From NCBI GenBank assembly GCA_041908445.1, contig JAYRFK010000008.1:62001-126000 (forward strand): a DNA stretch of 64,000 nucleotides. Direction: 5' to 3'. The notes below the pieces were generated by a model. That model was not told the origin of the DNA. It saw only the letters and a program-made list of their open reading frames with translations, and ran no database searches. Source of the DNA: JAEUJM01 sp041908445. Lineage in GTDB: Bacteria; Actinomycetota; Acidimicrobiia; Acidimicrobiales; DATDAH01. Positions within the stretch are counted from its first letter, which is position 1. Each line of letters opens with the position of its first letter. The position numbers and the translations under genes were made by a program. Of this stretch, positions 8,820 to 17,902 are shown one piece after another.

Positions 8820-10742
8820 TCAGGGCTCGTCGATCCACCCGCGGATCGCGGTCGGCGCCGTGCTGGTGCCCCCGAAGTAGAAGCCCGATGCCCACTTCAG
8901 GGTGGTCGTCGAGGAGCCGGTGCACCGCCGGGGCAGGGTGGTGGTGGCGTGGCGCCGGCCGGGGCCGGCGACGCGGAACTCGTAGCGCTGGCCGTCGGCC
9001 GAGATGCCCAGTTCGAACCAGAGCGGGACCCGCTCGGCCAGCTGCTCGGCGGTCAGCGTGAGCAGCGGGACCGACGGCGTGAGGTGGGTGCCGGCGTTGT
9101 TGGCGTAAGCGGTGACCTCCAGCACCCGGGGGGTGAGGTCGGTGCGCCAGCGCCACCCGAACATCCAGCCGTCCTGGGCGAGGTCCAGCTGGCCGCAGTC
9201 GGACAGGCCCGGCAGCTTGTTCCAGTCGAACTGGTCCTCGGGTTGGGTCGGGTTCGTGAGCACGTACGCCGCCGAGGGCTCGAACGCGAAGTGGTAGCGG
9301 CGGCCGGCCGCGGTGCTGAAGCCCGCCTTGGGCGCCGTCGCGGCGGCACCGCGGGTCACCGTCGCCGAGTGGGCACCCGCGGCGATGTCGTAGCGCGACC
9401 ACCCCGAGCCGGCGACGGGCAGAGGGAACACGGGCAGGCACGGGTCGGGGGCGCCCACCTCGCCGCACCGGGGCGGCGCCAGCGAGGCGTCGACGGTGGG
9501 CGCGCCCCCGGCGGGGACGGGGACCGCGGTGGCGCCCTCGAAGCCGCCGGCCCCGTCCCAGTACTCGAGGTGGCGTCCGGCGCCGGGGTCGACGAACGCG
9601 ACGCGGTACGTGGCCGCGGGCAGGTCGGCGAAGGCGTAGGCGCCGTCAGCGCCGGTGGTCGCGACCCGGACCTCGGTGGGGCCGATGGCGAGGACCCAGG
9701 CGCCGGCCACCGGGTCGTGGCTCTCGTCCTCGCGCACGGCGCCGGCGAGGGCGCCGGTGGTGCGGGGCAGGGCGGCGTCGACCGTGGTGGTGCCGGCCAC
9801 CTCCACCGGCGTGGCGGCCCCGAGGTCGGTCTGGGCCACGCCGTCGTGCCAGACCATCGGGTGGTGACCTGTGGGGTCGAGCACGCCGACCACGTAGCGA
9901 CCAGGCGCCACGGGGAGCTCGAACCCGCCGTCGGGGCCGGCCACCGCTCCGCCCGCCAGCGCGAAGGTGGCGGCGTCGAGCGCGAGCACCCATGCCCCGG
10001 CGAGGGTGGCCCCCGTCCCCGTCTCCCGGACCGTGCCGGTCAGGGCCGCGGGCCGGGCGGGCGGCGTGGTGGGTGCCATCCCGACGGCCGCGGCGGACGT
10101 GGCGCCGGCGGTGGTGGTGATCGTGGCCGCGCCGGTCGGGCCGGGAACGTCGTCGAAGAACTCGGGTCGGTGGGCGGCGGTCGGGTCGACGACCACGAGC
10201 CGGTGGTCGCCGACCGGCAGCTCGGGAAGGGCGAAGCCCCCGTCCGCGCCGGTGGAGGCGCCGGCGACCAGGCGGCCGGTCGCCGCGGACAGCACCAGCG
10301 CCCACGCGTCCGGCACGGGCGCGCCGGTCCCGTCCTCGGTCACCGTGCCCGTCAGGCCGCCCCGCACCGGGGCCATGGTCGGGGTCACGGTCGTCGTGGC
10401 GCCGGCGGTCACCGTGACGGTGGCCGGCGCGCCGTGGAACCCGGTGCGGTGGGTGCCGGCAGGGTCAAGCAGGTAGAGGAAGTAGGACCCCGCCGGCAGG
10501 CCGCCCAGGGAGAACGCACCGTCGGGCCCGGCCTTGCCGCCGGCGACGACACCGAAGTCCCCGGTGCGCAGGACCGCCACCCGGGCGCCGGGGACGGGGG
10601 CACCGCTCACCGCGTCCCGCACGGTGCCTGCGACCGCGGCGGTGGCCTGCGCACGCGCCGGCCCCGTCGGCACGAGCAGCGCGGCCCCGCACGCCACCAC
10701 CACGAGCAGCCCCGCACGGGCCCCCAGCCACCGCCTCGCCAT
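8820..10742 (-). CDS. Secreted protein with four carboxypeptidase-regulatory-like repeats
   Basis: The 640-residue product opens with a signal peptide (RRWLGARAGLLVVVACGAAL, cleavage near ARAQA). Four CarboxypepD_reg-like beta-sandwich repeats of about 95 residues follow, each with G-T-V-R/T-E/D ... G-A-x-V-P-x-A and a G-P-D-G-x-F-x-L-P turn. The C-terminal 200 residues (after RCGEVGAPDPC) form a different domain rich in W and G that I cannot name. It is probably extracellular and binding rather than enzymatic. An upstream in-frame ATG at 10787 overlaps the SARP stop (TGATG) and would add 15 residues; coupling makes it a serious alternative. Expression is likely linked to the SARP. Confidence 0.85.
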   Translation of the reverse strand: MARRWLGARAGLLVVVACGAALLVPTGPARAQATAAVAGTVRDAVSGAPVPGARVAVLRTGDFGVVAGGKAGPDGAFSLGGLPAGSYFLYLLDPAGTHRTGFHGAPATVTVTAGATTTVTPTMAPVRGGLTGTVTEDGTGAPVPDAWALVLSAATGRLVAGASTGADGGFALPELPVGDHRLVVVDPTAAHRPEFFDDVPGPTGAATITTTAGATSAAAVGMAPTTPPARPAALTGTVRETGTGATLAGAWVLALDAATFALAGGAVAGPDGGFELPVAPGRYVVGVLDPTGHHPMVWHDGVAQTDLGAATPVEVAGTTTVDAALPRTTGALAGAVREDESHDPVAGAWVLAIGPTEVRVATTGADGAYAFADLPAATYRVAFVDPGAGRHLEYWDGAGGFEGATAVPVPAGGAPTVDASLAPPRCGEVGAPDPCLPVFPLPVAGSGWSRYDIAAGAHSATVTRGAAATAPKAGFSTAAGRRYHFAFEPSAAYVLTNPTQPEDQFDWNKLPGLSDCGQLDLAQDGWMFGWRWRTDLTPRVLEVTAYANNAGTHLTPSVPLLTLTAEQLAERVPLWFELGISADGQRYEFRVAGPGRRHATTTLPRRCTGSSTTTLKWASGFYFGGTSTAPTAIRGWIDEP

Positions 10743-10786
10743 GCCCGAGTATCGCGGGCGGGGCCGCCGGCCTGCGTCGGCGGGCA

Positions 10787-11542
10787 TCAGCCGGCGTCGC
10801 GGCGGGGCGTCGGTGGGTCGCGGACCGCCTGCTCGTACATCGCCCGGGTCTCGGCGTCCGGGCCCACACCGAGCTCGTCGGCGAGCAGCGTCCGCAGGCG
10901 CCCGTAGGCCCGGACGGCCTCGGACCGGTTGCCTCCGGCGAGCAGGACGCCCATCAGCGTGCGGTGGCTGGCCTCGTCGAAGGGGTCCGGCTCGACGGCC
11001 GCCTCGGCGAGGTCCCGGGCGGCGTCGTGGTGGCCGAGGGCCGAGTGGGCGAGCGCCCCGGCCCGCCGGGCCCGACCGCCGTGGCGCTCGAGCCGGCTGC
11101 GCCACGGGTCGAGCCACTCGGCGTCCACACCCGGCAGGAGGGGGTCGTGGAGGAGCGCGATGGCCGCGTCGGCGGCCGCCGCCGCGTCCGCCCAACGGTG
11201 CTCGGCCGTCGCCGCCTCGGCGTCGGACAGCGCCTCGGCGGCGTCGTCGACGTCGACCGAGGCCGGTCCCGGGAGGAACCGGTAGCAGTGACCGGTGTTC
11301 TCCAGGCTCGCGTCCGAGGCGAGGAACGACCGGACCTTGGCCACCACCCCCCGGAGCGCGCCCTCCGAGTGCCTGGTGGCCGTCGGCCACAGCACGAGGG
11401 CCAGCACGTCGGCAGGGATCGGGTGGCCGGCGTCGAGGGCGGTGCGCACGAGCAGGAGGCGGGGCTGGTCCCCGTGGAGCACACGCTCCCCGGTGGCGCC
11501 CTCGATCCTGACCACCCCTGTCAGGCAGACCCGCCCGGCCAT
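10787..11542 (-). CDS. SARP/BTAD-family transcriptional regulator
   Basis: This 251-residue protein has the two-domain SARP plan. The N-terminal winged helix (about 1-90) contains LTGVVRIEG, ADVLALVLWP and GALRGVVAKVRSFL. The bacterial transcriptional activation domain follows (about 95-245), with DEASHRTLMGVLLAGGNRSEAV and the terminal LADELGVGPDAETRAMYEQA. It lacks the ATPase and TPR parts of AfsR. TACCCT at 11549-11554 lies six bases before ATG 11542, so transcription is probably leaderless. Phased repeats at 11570-11614 lie just upstream, suggesting autoregulation and control of the divergent gene. Confidence 0.9.
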   Translation of the reverse strand: MAGRVCLTGVVRIEGATGERVLHGDQPRLLLVRTALDAGHPIPADVLALVLWPTATRHSEGALRGVVAKVRSFLASDASLENTGHCYRFLPGPASVDVDDAAEALSDAEAATAEHRWADAAAAADAAIALLHDPLLPGVDAEWLDPWRSRLERHGGRARRAGALAHSALGHHDAARDLAEAAVEPDPFDEASHRTLMGVLLAGGNRSEAVRAYGRLRTLLADELGVGPDAETRAMYEQAVRDPPTPRRDAG

Positions 11543-11569
11543 GCGCGGAGGGTAGTGGTCCGTCGTCGC

Positions 11570-11622
11570 TCGCGTTCGTTTCGCGCCCGTTTCGCGCCCG
11601 GATCGCGTCCGGTTCGTACCGT
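11570..11622. promoter_or_regulatory. Phased 11-bp SARP-type operator and divergent promoter
   Basis: Heptamers TCGCGTT, TCGCGCC, TCGCGCC and TCGCGTC start at 11570, 11581, 11592 and 11603, exactly 11 bases apart. A degenerate TCGTA at 11614 continues the phase. TACCGT at 11617-11622 begins seven bases after the last heptamer and fits a plus-strand -10. SARP activators are known to bind direct heptamers spaced one helical turn apart close to the -10. The array lies between the SARP gene and the 11674 gene. Confidence 0.75.
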
Positions 11623-11673
11623 CCGCCGGCGACGAGGAGTGGCCACCCGGGCGGCCCTCGGAGGGGGAGTGAC

Positions 11674-12306
11674 ATGTACCTGTACTCGCGCCGAGCGCGC
11701 ATCAACAGCTTCGACGGGGTGGCGTGGGCCACCGAGACCGCGGCAGCCGGCGCGTCGGCCTCCGGGGTCGAGATGCAGGTGTGGGGCGCGGTCTACTCGG
11801 CCGGATTCGGGACGATCGCGTGGACGTCGTGGCACGAGGACCTGGTCGCGCTCGAGGCGTCGACCGACGCCCTCATGGGCAGCGAGGCCTACATGGCGAA
11901 GTCGGCGGAGGGCCGCGACTGGATCGTCCCCGGCTCCTCCGTGGACGACGAGCTCCTGGAGCTCGTCGCCGGCGCGCCGGACCCCGAGGCGAACCCGCTC
12001 TACGTGTCGTCGGTGCGCGCGGCCTGTGCCGGCGGCCAGATGGTGAAGGGCATCGGCATGGGCGCCGAGATCGCGACGCGGGCCGACGCCGCGACGGGGG
12101 CGAGCACGCTCTTCATGCGCAACGTGACCGGGGCATACAGCGGGGTGGCGTGGTTCACGGGCAGCGCCGACGCCGCGGCGATGCAGGCCCAGCAGGCGGC
12201 CCTCGCGGCGGACGCCGGCTTCGCCCAGCTCGTCGACTCGGCCGCGGGGGTCTTCATCGACGAGGTGGACCCGGCCCAGTCGGTGCTCTGGCGCCGGCTG
12301 AGCTGA
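11674..12306 (+). CDS. Unknown protein, two dimeric-barrel-like repeats; candidate SARP target
   Basis: The 210 residues show two similar halves. The first has VWGAVYSAGFGTIAWTSWHEDLVALEASTDALMGSEAYM. The second has LFMRNVTGAYSGVAWFTG, then a similar helix with AAMQAQQAALAADAGFAQLV. This resembles duplicated NIPSNAP/ABM-type barrels. I do not recognise a named family. GGAGGGGG at 11660-11667 precedes ATG 11674 and supports the start. The SARP-like array with a TACCGT -10 lies directly upstream. Confidence 0.75.
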   Translation: MYLYSRRARINSFDGVAWATETAAAGASASGVEMQVWGAVYSAGFGTIAWTSWHEDLVALEASTDALMGSEAYMAKSAEGRDWIVPGSSVDDELLELVAGAPDPEANPLYVSSVRAACAGGQMVKGIGMGAEIATRADAATGASTLFMRNVTGAYSGVAWFTGSADAAAMQAQQAALAADAGFAQLVDSAAGVFIDEVDPAQSVLWRRLS

Positions 12307-12391
12307 CGCCGCCGGCCGGCCCGAGCGGTCCCGGGGCCACGCCCACCTCCCGGGGCCGCTCGGCGCCGCCGTCGACCGTACGATCACCGGC

Positions 12392-12820
12392 GTGGGCACG
12401 CCGTCCGACCCTGCCGCTCGCGCCGACGAGCTGATCGAGCGCCTGGGGCTGGCGCCGCACCCCGAAGGGGGATGGTTCCGGGAGACCTGGCGGGACCCCG
12501 ACGTCGACGGCCGGCGGGGGAGCGGGACCGCCATCTACTTCCTCCTGCGGGCGGGCGAGCGCTCGCACTGGCACCGGGTCGACGCCGCCGAGGTCTGGCA
12601 CCACTACGCCGGTGACCCCCTCGAGCTCTCGATCGGGCGGGACCGGCGCGTCGTGCTCGGCCCCGACGTGGCCGCCGGCGAGGTGCCGCAGGCCGTCGTG
12701 CCCGCCGGCGAGTGGCAGGCGGCCCGCAGCCTCGGGGCCTTCACCCTGGTGGGGTGCACCGTGTCGCCCGCCTTCCGCTTCGAGGGCTTCGAGCTGGCCC
12801 CCGAGGGGTGGTCGCCGTAG
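12392..12820 (+). CDS. Cupin (DUF985/cupin_5 family) protein
   Basis: The 142-residue protein matches the DUF985 cupin family from beginning to end: ELIERLGLAPHPEGGWFRET, the IYFLL-x-x-GERSHWHRVDAAEVWHHYAG core, and VSPAFRFEGFELAP near the C-terminus. Members are small beta-barrels with possible metal-binding His residues; some are called epimerase-like, but the reaction is not established. The start is GTG 12392, with TACGAT seven bases upstream and no ribosome-binding site, suggesting a leaderless transcript. Confidence 0.88.
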   Translation: MGTPSDPAARADELIERLGLAPHPEGGWFRETWRDPDVDGRRGSGTAIYFLLRAGERSHWHRVDAAEVWHHYAGDPLELSIGRDRRVVLGPDVAAGEVPQAVVPAGEWQAARSLGAFTLVGCTVSPAFRFEGFELAPEGWSP

Positions 12821-12891
12821 CCCACGGGCTGGCCTAGCGTCTCGCCGACGACGTCGGCGGACGGCGGGCGGCGGGACGAGAGGAGCGCGGG

Positions 12892-14124
12892 ATGGGTGCG
12901 ATCGTGGTGCTGGGCGGGGCCGGCGGCGTGGGCCGGGTGGCCACCGAGGCGCTGGCCCATGTGGCCGAGGTGGACGAGGTGCGGGTGGGTGACGTCCGCG
13001 AGGACGTCGTCGCCGGCGTCGTGGCCGAGATCGGCGACGACCGCTTCCGCCCCGTCGCCGTCGACGTGACCGACCGGGCCGCGCTGGTCGCCGCCCTCGA
13101 CGGCGCCGACGTGGTCCTGAACTGCGTCGGGCCCTTCTACCGCTTCGGGCCCCCGACGCTGGCCGCGGCCATCGAGGCGGGGACCGGGTACGTCGACATC
13201 TGCGACGACCTCTCCGCGACCCGGGCCATGCTCGAGCTCGACGACGACGCCCGGGCCGCCGGCGTCACCGCGCTCATCGGCATGGGCAACTCGCCGGGCC
13301 TGGCCAACATCTTCGTGAAGCTCTGCGCCGACCAGCTCCTCGACGAGGTCACCGGCGCGGACATCATGCACATCCACGGCGGCGAGCCCGACGAGGGGCC
13401 GGCGGTCATCAAGCACCGGGTCCACGCCATGGTCAACGACGTGCCCCTCTTCGTGGACGGCGCCTTCGTCCACGTGCGCCAGCTCGGCGAGGACGGCGCC
13501 GCCTTCGTGCGCCACGAGGACTTCCCCGGCCTCGGCACCTACCCGGTCTTCCCGTACCCGCACCCCGAGACCATCACCCTGCCGACGACGTTCCCGAGCC
13601 TCCGGCGGGCCACGAACCTCGGGGTGGTCTTCCCGCTGCCGTACTTCACCATGACCCAGGACCTCGTGCGGGCGGGGATGGGCGGCGAGGACCCGGTCGA
13701 CGTGCTCGGCCACGAGCTCGCGCCGATCGACATGATGGTGGCGGTGCTGCGCCACGAGCGCCCCCGCTTCCTGGCCGAGGCGGGCGTGACCGGGCCGGCG
13801 GGCGCCCTGCGGGTGGTCGTCGACGGCATCAAGGACGGCGAGGACCACCGCTACGTCTGCACGCTGGCCTCCACCGGTGAGGGCGCCGGCGAGGGCACGG
13901 GCATCCCCGCGGCCCTCGGCGCGGTGCTGCACCGCCGCGGTGCGCTCGAGGGCGGGCCCGGCGTCCACGCCCCCGAGGCCGTCGTGCCGGTCGACGCCCT
14001 GCTGGAGCTGGCGGGCAGCGTCGTCGGCGCCATGGGCATCGGCGGCGGCGACGGCATGCCGCTCGTCATCGAGCACCACGCCCCCGACGGCACCGTCGAG
14101 GTCATCCCGATGAACCTCGGGTGA
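12892..14124 (+). CDS. Saccharopine dehydrogenase-like oxidoreductase
   Basis: A Rossmann NAD(P)-binding start, IVVLGGAGGVGRVATEAL, is followed by ADVVLNCVGPFYRFG and GTGYVDICDD, typical of the saccharopine dehydrogenase NADP-binding family (410 residues). The second part contains GMGNSPGLANIFVKL and an alpha/beta domain that probably binds substrate. The substrate is unknown; homologues include carboxynorspermidine-synthase-like and trans-acting lipid enzymes. AGAGGAG at 12879-12885 supports ATG 12892, and TAGCGT at 12835-12840 could be the -10, giving a conventional short leader. Confidence 0.88.
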   Translation: MGAIVVLGGAGGVGRVATEALAHVAEVDEVRVGDVREDVVAGVVAEIGDDRFRPVAVDVTDRAALVAALDGADVVLNCVGPFYRFGPPTLAAAIEAGTGYVDICDDLSATRAMLELDDDARAAGVTALIGMGNSPGLANIFVKLCADQLLDEVTGADIMHIHGGEPDEGPAVIKHRVHAMVNDVPLFVDGAFVHVRQLGEDGAAFVRHEDFPGLGTYPVFPYPHPETITLPTTFPSLRRATNLGVVFPLPYFTMTQDLVRAGMGGEDPVDVLGHELAPIDMMVAVLRHERPRFLAEAGVTGPAGALRVVVDGIKDGEDHRYVCTLASTGEGAGEGTGIPAALGAVLHRRGALEGGPGVHAPEAVVPVDALLELAGSVVGAMGIGGGDGMPLVIEHHAPDGTVEVIPMNLG

Positions 14125-14176
14125 ACGGCCCTCCTGGAGAGTCGGGGCGGGTCGGGGGCGCCGTTAGGGTGCCGCG

Positions 14177-16870
14177 GTGGCCTCGTACCCCCCCGAGTGG
14201 GAGACCGACGTCGTCCTCGCGGACGGCGCCACCCTGCACCTGCGCCCGATCCGCCGGGAGGACCACGACGCCCTGCGCTCGCTGTTCGGGCGACTGTCGG
14301 AGGAGACGATCCAGCTCCGCTTCTTCACCCCCCTGAAGGAGCTGAGCGAGACCTGGCTCAACCGCCTGACCACGATCGACTACGACGACCGCATGGCCCT
14401 GGTCGGGGTGCTCGAGGGGGACCTCGTGGCGGTGGGCCGCTACGACCGCCTCGACGACCGTCGTCGGGCGGAGGTGGCCTTCACGGTCGAGGACGCCCAC
14501 CAGGGACGGGGCATCGGCACCCTGCTGCTCGAGCACCTCGCGCTGGCGGCGCGCGAGCGCGGCATCGACACCTTCTGCGCCTCGGTGCTCACGGGCAACC
14601 GCCGCATGCTCGACGTGTTCCACGGGACGGCGTTCCCGGTCACCCAGCACTTCGACGGCGGCGCCATCCAGCTCGAGTTCCCCATCACCCCCACCGAGGC
14701 GGCCCTGGCCGCCCAGGAGGAGCGCGAGCGGCGGGCCGAGTCCCGCTCGATGGCCCGCCTGCTCGCCCCGCGGTCGATCGCCGTCGTCGGCGCTGGCCGC
14801 CGGCGGGGCACCATCGGCCACGAGGTCTTCCGCAACCTGATCACCGGTGACTTCGAGGGCCCCGTGTACCCGGTCAACGCCTCGGCGGCGTCCGTGGCGG
14901 CGGTGCGGGCCTACCCGTCGGTGGTCGACATCCCCGGCGACGTCGACCTCGCCGTGATCGCGGTGCCGGCCGAGCACGTGCTCGACGTCGTCGACGACTG
15001 CGCCCGGCGCCAGGTGCACGGCCTCGTGATCATCACCGCCGGCTTCGCCGAATTCGACGGCGGCGCCGGCCTCCAGCACCAGGTGGTCGAGCGGGCCCGT
15101 GGCGCGGGCATGCGCCTCATCGGCCCCAACTGCATGGGCGTGGTCAACACCGCCGAGGCGGTGCGGATGAACGCCACGTTCGCCCCCTTCGTGCCCGCCC
15201 GCGGCCGTGTGGCCTTCGCCTCGCAGTCGGGTGCCCTCGGCATCGAGCTGCTCCACCGGGCGGGCATGCTCGGCCTCGGGATCTCCAGCTTCGTGTCGCT
15301 CGGCAACAAGGCCGACGTGAGCAGCAACGACCTGCTCCCGTACTGGCAGGAGGACCCGGACACCGACGTCATCCTCCTGTACCTCGAGTCCTTCGGGAAC
15401 CCGCGCAAGTTCGGCCGTCTCGCCCGCGAGATCGCCCGCACCAAGCCGATCGTGGCGGTGAAGGCGGGGCGGACGCCGACGGGGGAGCGGGCGGCCTCGT
15501 CGCACACCGCGGCGCTGAGCAGCCCTGACGCCACCGTCGGCGCGCTGTTCCGCCAGGCCGGCGTGATCCGGGTGGACAGCCTCGAGCAGCTCTTCGACAC
15601 GGCGCAGGTCCTGGCCCACCAACCGCTGCCCGCCGGGCGACGCGTGGCCATCGTGAGCAACGGCGGCGGCCCCGCCATCCTCGCCGCCGACGCCTGCGAC
15701 GGCTTCGGCCTCGAGGTGCCCGAGCTGAGCGAGGCGCTCCAGGGCGAGCTGCGCCGGTTCTCGTCCCCGGCGGCCTCCGTGCGCAACCCGGTCGACCTGG
15801 TGGCGTCGGCCAGCGCCGAGCACTTCGATCGAGCCCTGCGCACGCTGCTCGCCTCCGACGAGGTCGACACGGTCCTGGCCATCTTCGTGCCCCCGCTCGT
15901 CACCGAGACCGACGACGTGGCCCGTGCCATCGTGGGCGCGGCCGACGGCTCGAAGCCGGTGGTCGCCTGCTTCCTCGGCCAGGAGGGCGTGCCCGAGGCC
16001 CTGCAGTCGCCCGACGGCCGGGCCGTCCCGTCGTTCGCCTTCCCCGAGTCCGCGGTGCGGGCCCTCGGTCGGGTCGCGGACCACGCCGAGTGGTGCCGGC
16101 GCGACCCGGGCACCGTCCCCGAGCTCGACGGCGTCGACGTGGACGCGGCCCGCGCCCTCGTCGACGCCCACCTCCTGGCCCACCCCGAGGGCGGGTGGCT
16201 CGACTCCGGCGACGCGCTCGCCCTGGTGCAGGCCTTCGGCGTGCGCACCGCGCCGTCCCGCCACGTCGATGACGCCGAGGACGCGGTGGCCGCAGCCCGG
16301 GCGCTCGGTCTGCCCGTGGCCCTCAAGGCCGCCTCCGGCGCGATCGTGCACAAGACCGACGTGGGCGCCGTGCGCCTGGGTCTCGCCTCCGACGACGCCG
16401 TGCGCGACGCCTACGAGGCCATGGCCGCCCGCCTCGGCGACGCCATGGGCGGCGCCGTGGTCCAGCCCATGGTGGGCGCGGGCATTGAGGTGATCGTGGG
16501 CATCCTCGACGATCGCTCCTTCGGGCCCACCGTCGCCTTCGGCATGGGCGGCGTGCAGGCCGAGCTGCTGCGCGACACCGCGCTGGCGCTCGTGCCGGTC
16601 ACCGACGCCGACGCCCACGACCTGGTGCGCTCGCTGCGCCTCTCGCCCCTGTTCTTCGGCTACCGGGGGAGCGAGCCGGTGGCCGTGGAGGCGCTGGAGG
16701 AGCTCCTCTGCCGGGTGAGTCGCATCGCCGACGAGCTGCCCGAGGTCGTCGAGCTCGACGCCAACCCCGTCGTGGTGTCCTCTGCCGGCGTGGTGGCGCT
16801 CGACGTGAAGGTGCGCCTCGAGCCCGCCCCACCCCGCTACGACGAGCGCCGCGCCCTCAGCCCCGCCTGA
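14177..16870 (+). CDS. GNAT acetyltransferase fused to NDP-forming acyl-CoA synthetase
   Basis: This 897-residue fusion has a GNAT domain first (about 10-165, with HQGRGIGTLLLEHLALAARERG as the CoA-binding loop). The acetate-CoA ligase (ADP-forming) modules follow. They are a CoA-binding Rossmann domain (about 190-310, SIAVVGAGRRRGTIGHEVF), succinyl-CoA-ligase-like domains (about 320-640, FASQSGALGIELL, SSHTAAL) and an ATP-grasp domain (about 660-890, VALKAASGAIVHKTDVGAVRLG). Related Pat/PatZ proteins acetylate lysines, often inactivating acyl-CoA synthetases; the GNAT-first order is common in actinobacteria. TAGGGT lies six bases before GTG 14177. Confidence 0.9.
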   Translation: MASYPPEWETDVVLADGATLHLRPIRREDHDALRSLFGRLSEETIQLRFFTPLKELSETWLNRLTTIDYDDRMALVGVLEGDLVAVGRYDRLDDRRRAEVAFTVEDAHQGRGIGTLLLEHLALAARERGIDTFCASVLTGNRRMLDVFHGTAFPVTQHFDGGAIQLEFPITPTEAALAAQEERERRAESRSMARLLAPRSIAVVGAGRRRGTIGHEVFRNLITGDFEGPVYPVNASAASVAAVRAYPSVVDIPGDVDLAVIAVPAEHVLDVVDDCARRQVHGLVIITAGFAEFDGGAGLQHQVVERARGAGMRLIGPNCMGVVNTAEAVRMNATFAPFVPARGRVAFASQSGALGIELLHRAGMLGLGISSFVSLGNKADVSSNDLLPYWQEDPDTDVILLYLESFGNPRKFGRLAREIARTKPIVAVKAGRTPTGERAASSHTAALSSPDATVGALFRQAGVIRVDSLEQLFDTAQVLAHQPLPAGRRVAIVSNGGGPAILAADACDGFGLEVPELSEALQGELRRFSSPAASVRNPVDLVASASAEHFDRALRTLLASDEVDTVLAIFVPPLVTETDDVARAIVGAADGSKPVVACFLGQEGVPEALQSPDGRAVPSFAFPESAVRALGRVADHAEWCRRDPGTVPELDGVDVDAARALVDAHLLAHPEGGWLDSGDALALVQAFGVRTAPSRHVDDAEDAVAAARALGLPVALKAASGAIVHKTDVGAVRLGLASDDAVRDAYEAMAARLGDAMGGAVVQPMVGAGIEVIVGILDDRSFGPTVAFGMGGVQAELLRDTALALVPVTDADAHDLVRSLRLSPLFFGYRGSEPVAVEALEELLCRVSRIADELPEVVELDANPVVVSSAGVVALDVKVRLEPAPPRYDERRALSPA

Positions 16871-16887
16871 GCGCCCCGCGCCACTCG

Positions 16888-16935
16888 TTCTGGGACCAGC
16901 GTGATGTTCTGGTGCACATCAGCGTGGTCCCGGAA
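16888..16935. terminator. Long interrupted hairpin between convergent genes
   Basis: The left arm TTC-t-GGGACCA-gcg-TGATG (from 16888) pairs with CATCA-gcg-TGGTCCC-g-GAA (to 16935) around a ten-base loop. There is a symmetric 3x3 internal loop and one mismatch, about 15 base pairs in all. It occupies the gap between the ends of the genes at 16870 and 16947, so it can end transcripts from both directions. No U-tract is present, as is common in high-GC genomes. Confidence 0.6.
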
Positions 16936-16946
16936 TCGGCGCCGGG

Positions 16947-17888
16947 TCAGCTGGCGATGGGGCCGGCGGGAAGATCGGCGTCGTCGCCGTGCTGCCAGGC
17001 CCGCCAGTAGGCCGCCAGGCGGCGGGTGAAGGCCTTGGGCGACTCGGCGTAGACCTGGGCGCCGAGGCCGAAGGCGTGGTGCTGGAGGCGGTGGCGCACC
17101 TGAGCGGCGCGGTCGAGGCTGGGCCGGGCCGCGTCCTCGCCGCCGAACGCGTCGGGGTCGACCCCGATCAGGTCGGCGAGCACCGCGAGGTCGTGGTCGT
17201 CGCCGAGGTCCTCGGAGAGCACGTGGAGGAGCTTGCCCTGGGGGCCGAGGACGGCGGGCGCCGCCGGGGTGAGCAGGCGGGTGGCGTACCAGAGGTCCTT
17301 CTCGCGCTTGCGCCACTCGTGCAGGTCCTCGTCGTGCTCGGCCTTCTGGGCCTGGGTCATGGCGTCGCGGCCCCGCTCGTAGGTGGTGCGGGCGCCGGCG
17401 AGGAGCACGTCGAGGTCGTCGTCCACCTCGCAGCCGGCCACGAGCTCGCGGACGGCCTCGAGGCCGTCGAGGGCGGTCTGCACCTTGTCGCCGCCGTCGG
17501 CCACCGCTCGGCTGGCGTCGTCGGCCCGCCGGGCCAGCTCCTCGCGCACCGCGGCCAGGTCGAGGCGCTCGAGCTCGCCGGCCGGCGCCACGAGCAGCCG
17601 GTCGAAGGTGGCGAGCAGGGCGTGGGCGTCACGGAAGGAGGACAGCTCGGCGGCGGCGTCGCGGGTGCCCTGGTTGATGGCCCGGAAGGTCGACTTCGAC
17701 AGGCCCGGGCGGACCAGACGGGCCAGGCCCCGCACCTTCTTGCAGTTCTTTCGGGCGCCGTGGACGGTCGTCTCCACGCCCTGCACCTGGGGAGCGGCCA
17801 GACCGTCGATGGCGGTGGTGAGCTCGTCGGTGGCGATGCGCCGGAACCCGTCGGCGATGCCCTCGCCCGCCTCCCACTGATAGCCCAC
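16947..17888 (-). CDS. CHAD-domain protein (polyphosphate-associated)
   Basis: A single CHAD domain fills the 313 residues, with repeated helical motifs containing conserved His and basic residues: VETTVHGARKNCKKVRGLARLV, then FRDAHALLATFDRLL, and EDLHEWRKREKDLWYATRLL with VLSEDLGDDHDLAVL. CHAD domains bind polyphosphate and localise to polyphosphate granules; no CYTH phosphatase domain is attached here. I chose GTG 17888 because the helices begin at once (WEAGEGIADGFRRIATDEL). It follows the thiolase by 14 bases, so it is probably in the carotenoid oxygenase-thiolase operon. Confidence 0.9.
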   Translation of the reverse strand: MGYQWEAGEGIADGFRRIATDELTTAIDGLAAPQVQGVETTVHGARKNCKKVRGLARLVRPGLSKSTFRAINQGTRDAAAELSSFRDAHALLATFDRLLVAPAGELERLDLAAVREELARRADDASRAVADGGDKVQTALDGLEAVRELVAGCEVDDDLDVLLAGARTTYERGRDAMTQAQKAEHDEDLHEWRKREKDLWYATRLLTPAAPAVLGPQGKLLHVLSEDLGDDHDLAVLADLIGVDPDAFGGEDAARPSLDRAAQVRHRLQHHAFGLGAQVYAESPKAFTRRLAAYWRAWQHGDDADLPAGPIAS

Positions 17889-17902
17889 GTCCGCGCTCGC
17901 CC

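Noticed and set aside
10743..11732. N-terminal extension of the secreted repeat protein through the SARP gene
   Set aside because: The frame runs out of frame with the SARP coding sequence and is Arg/Pro-rich. A normal signal peptide begins at 10742 (or 15 residues earlier).
14102..16618. An 838-codon open frame on the minus strand opposite the GNAT/acyl-CoA synthetase gene
   Set aside because: It has no recognisable domain, is very rich in His, Gly and Arg, and lies opposite a complete, motif-rich enzyme.
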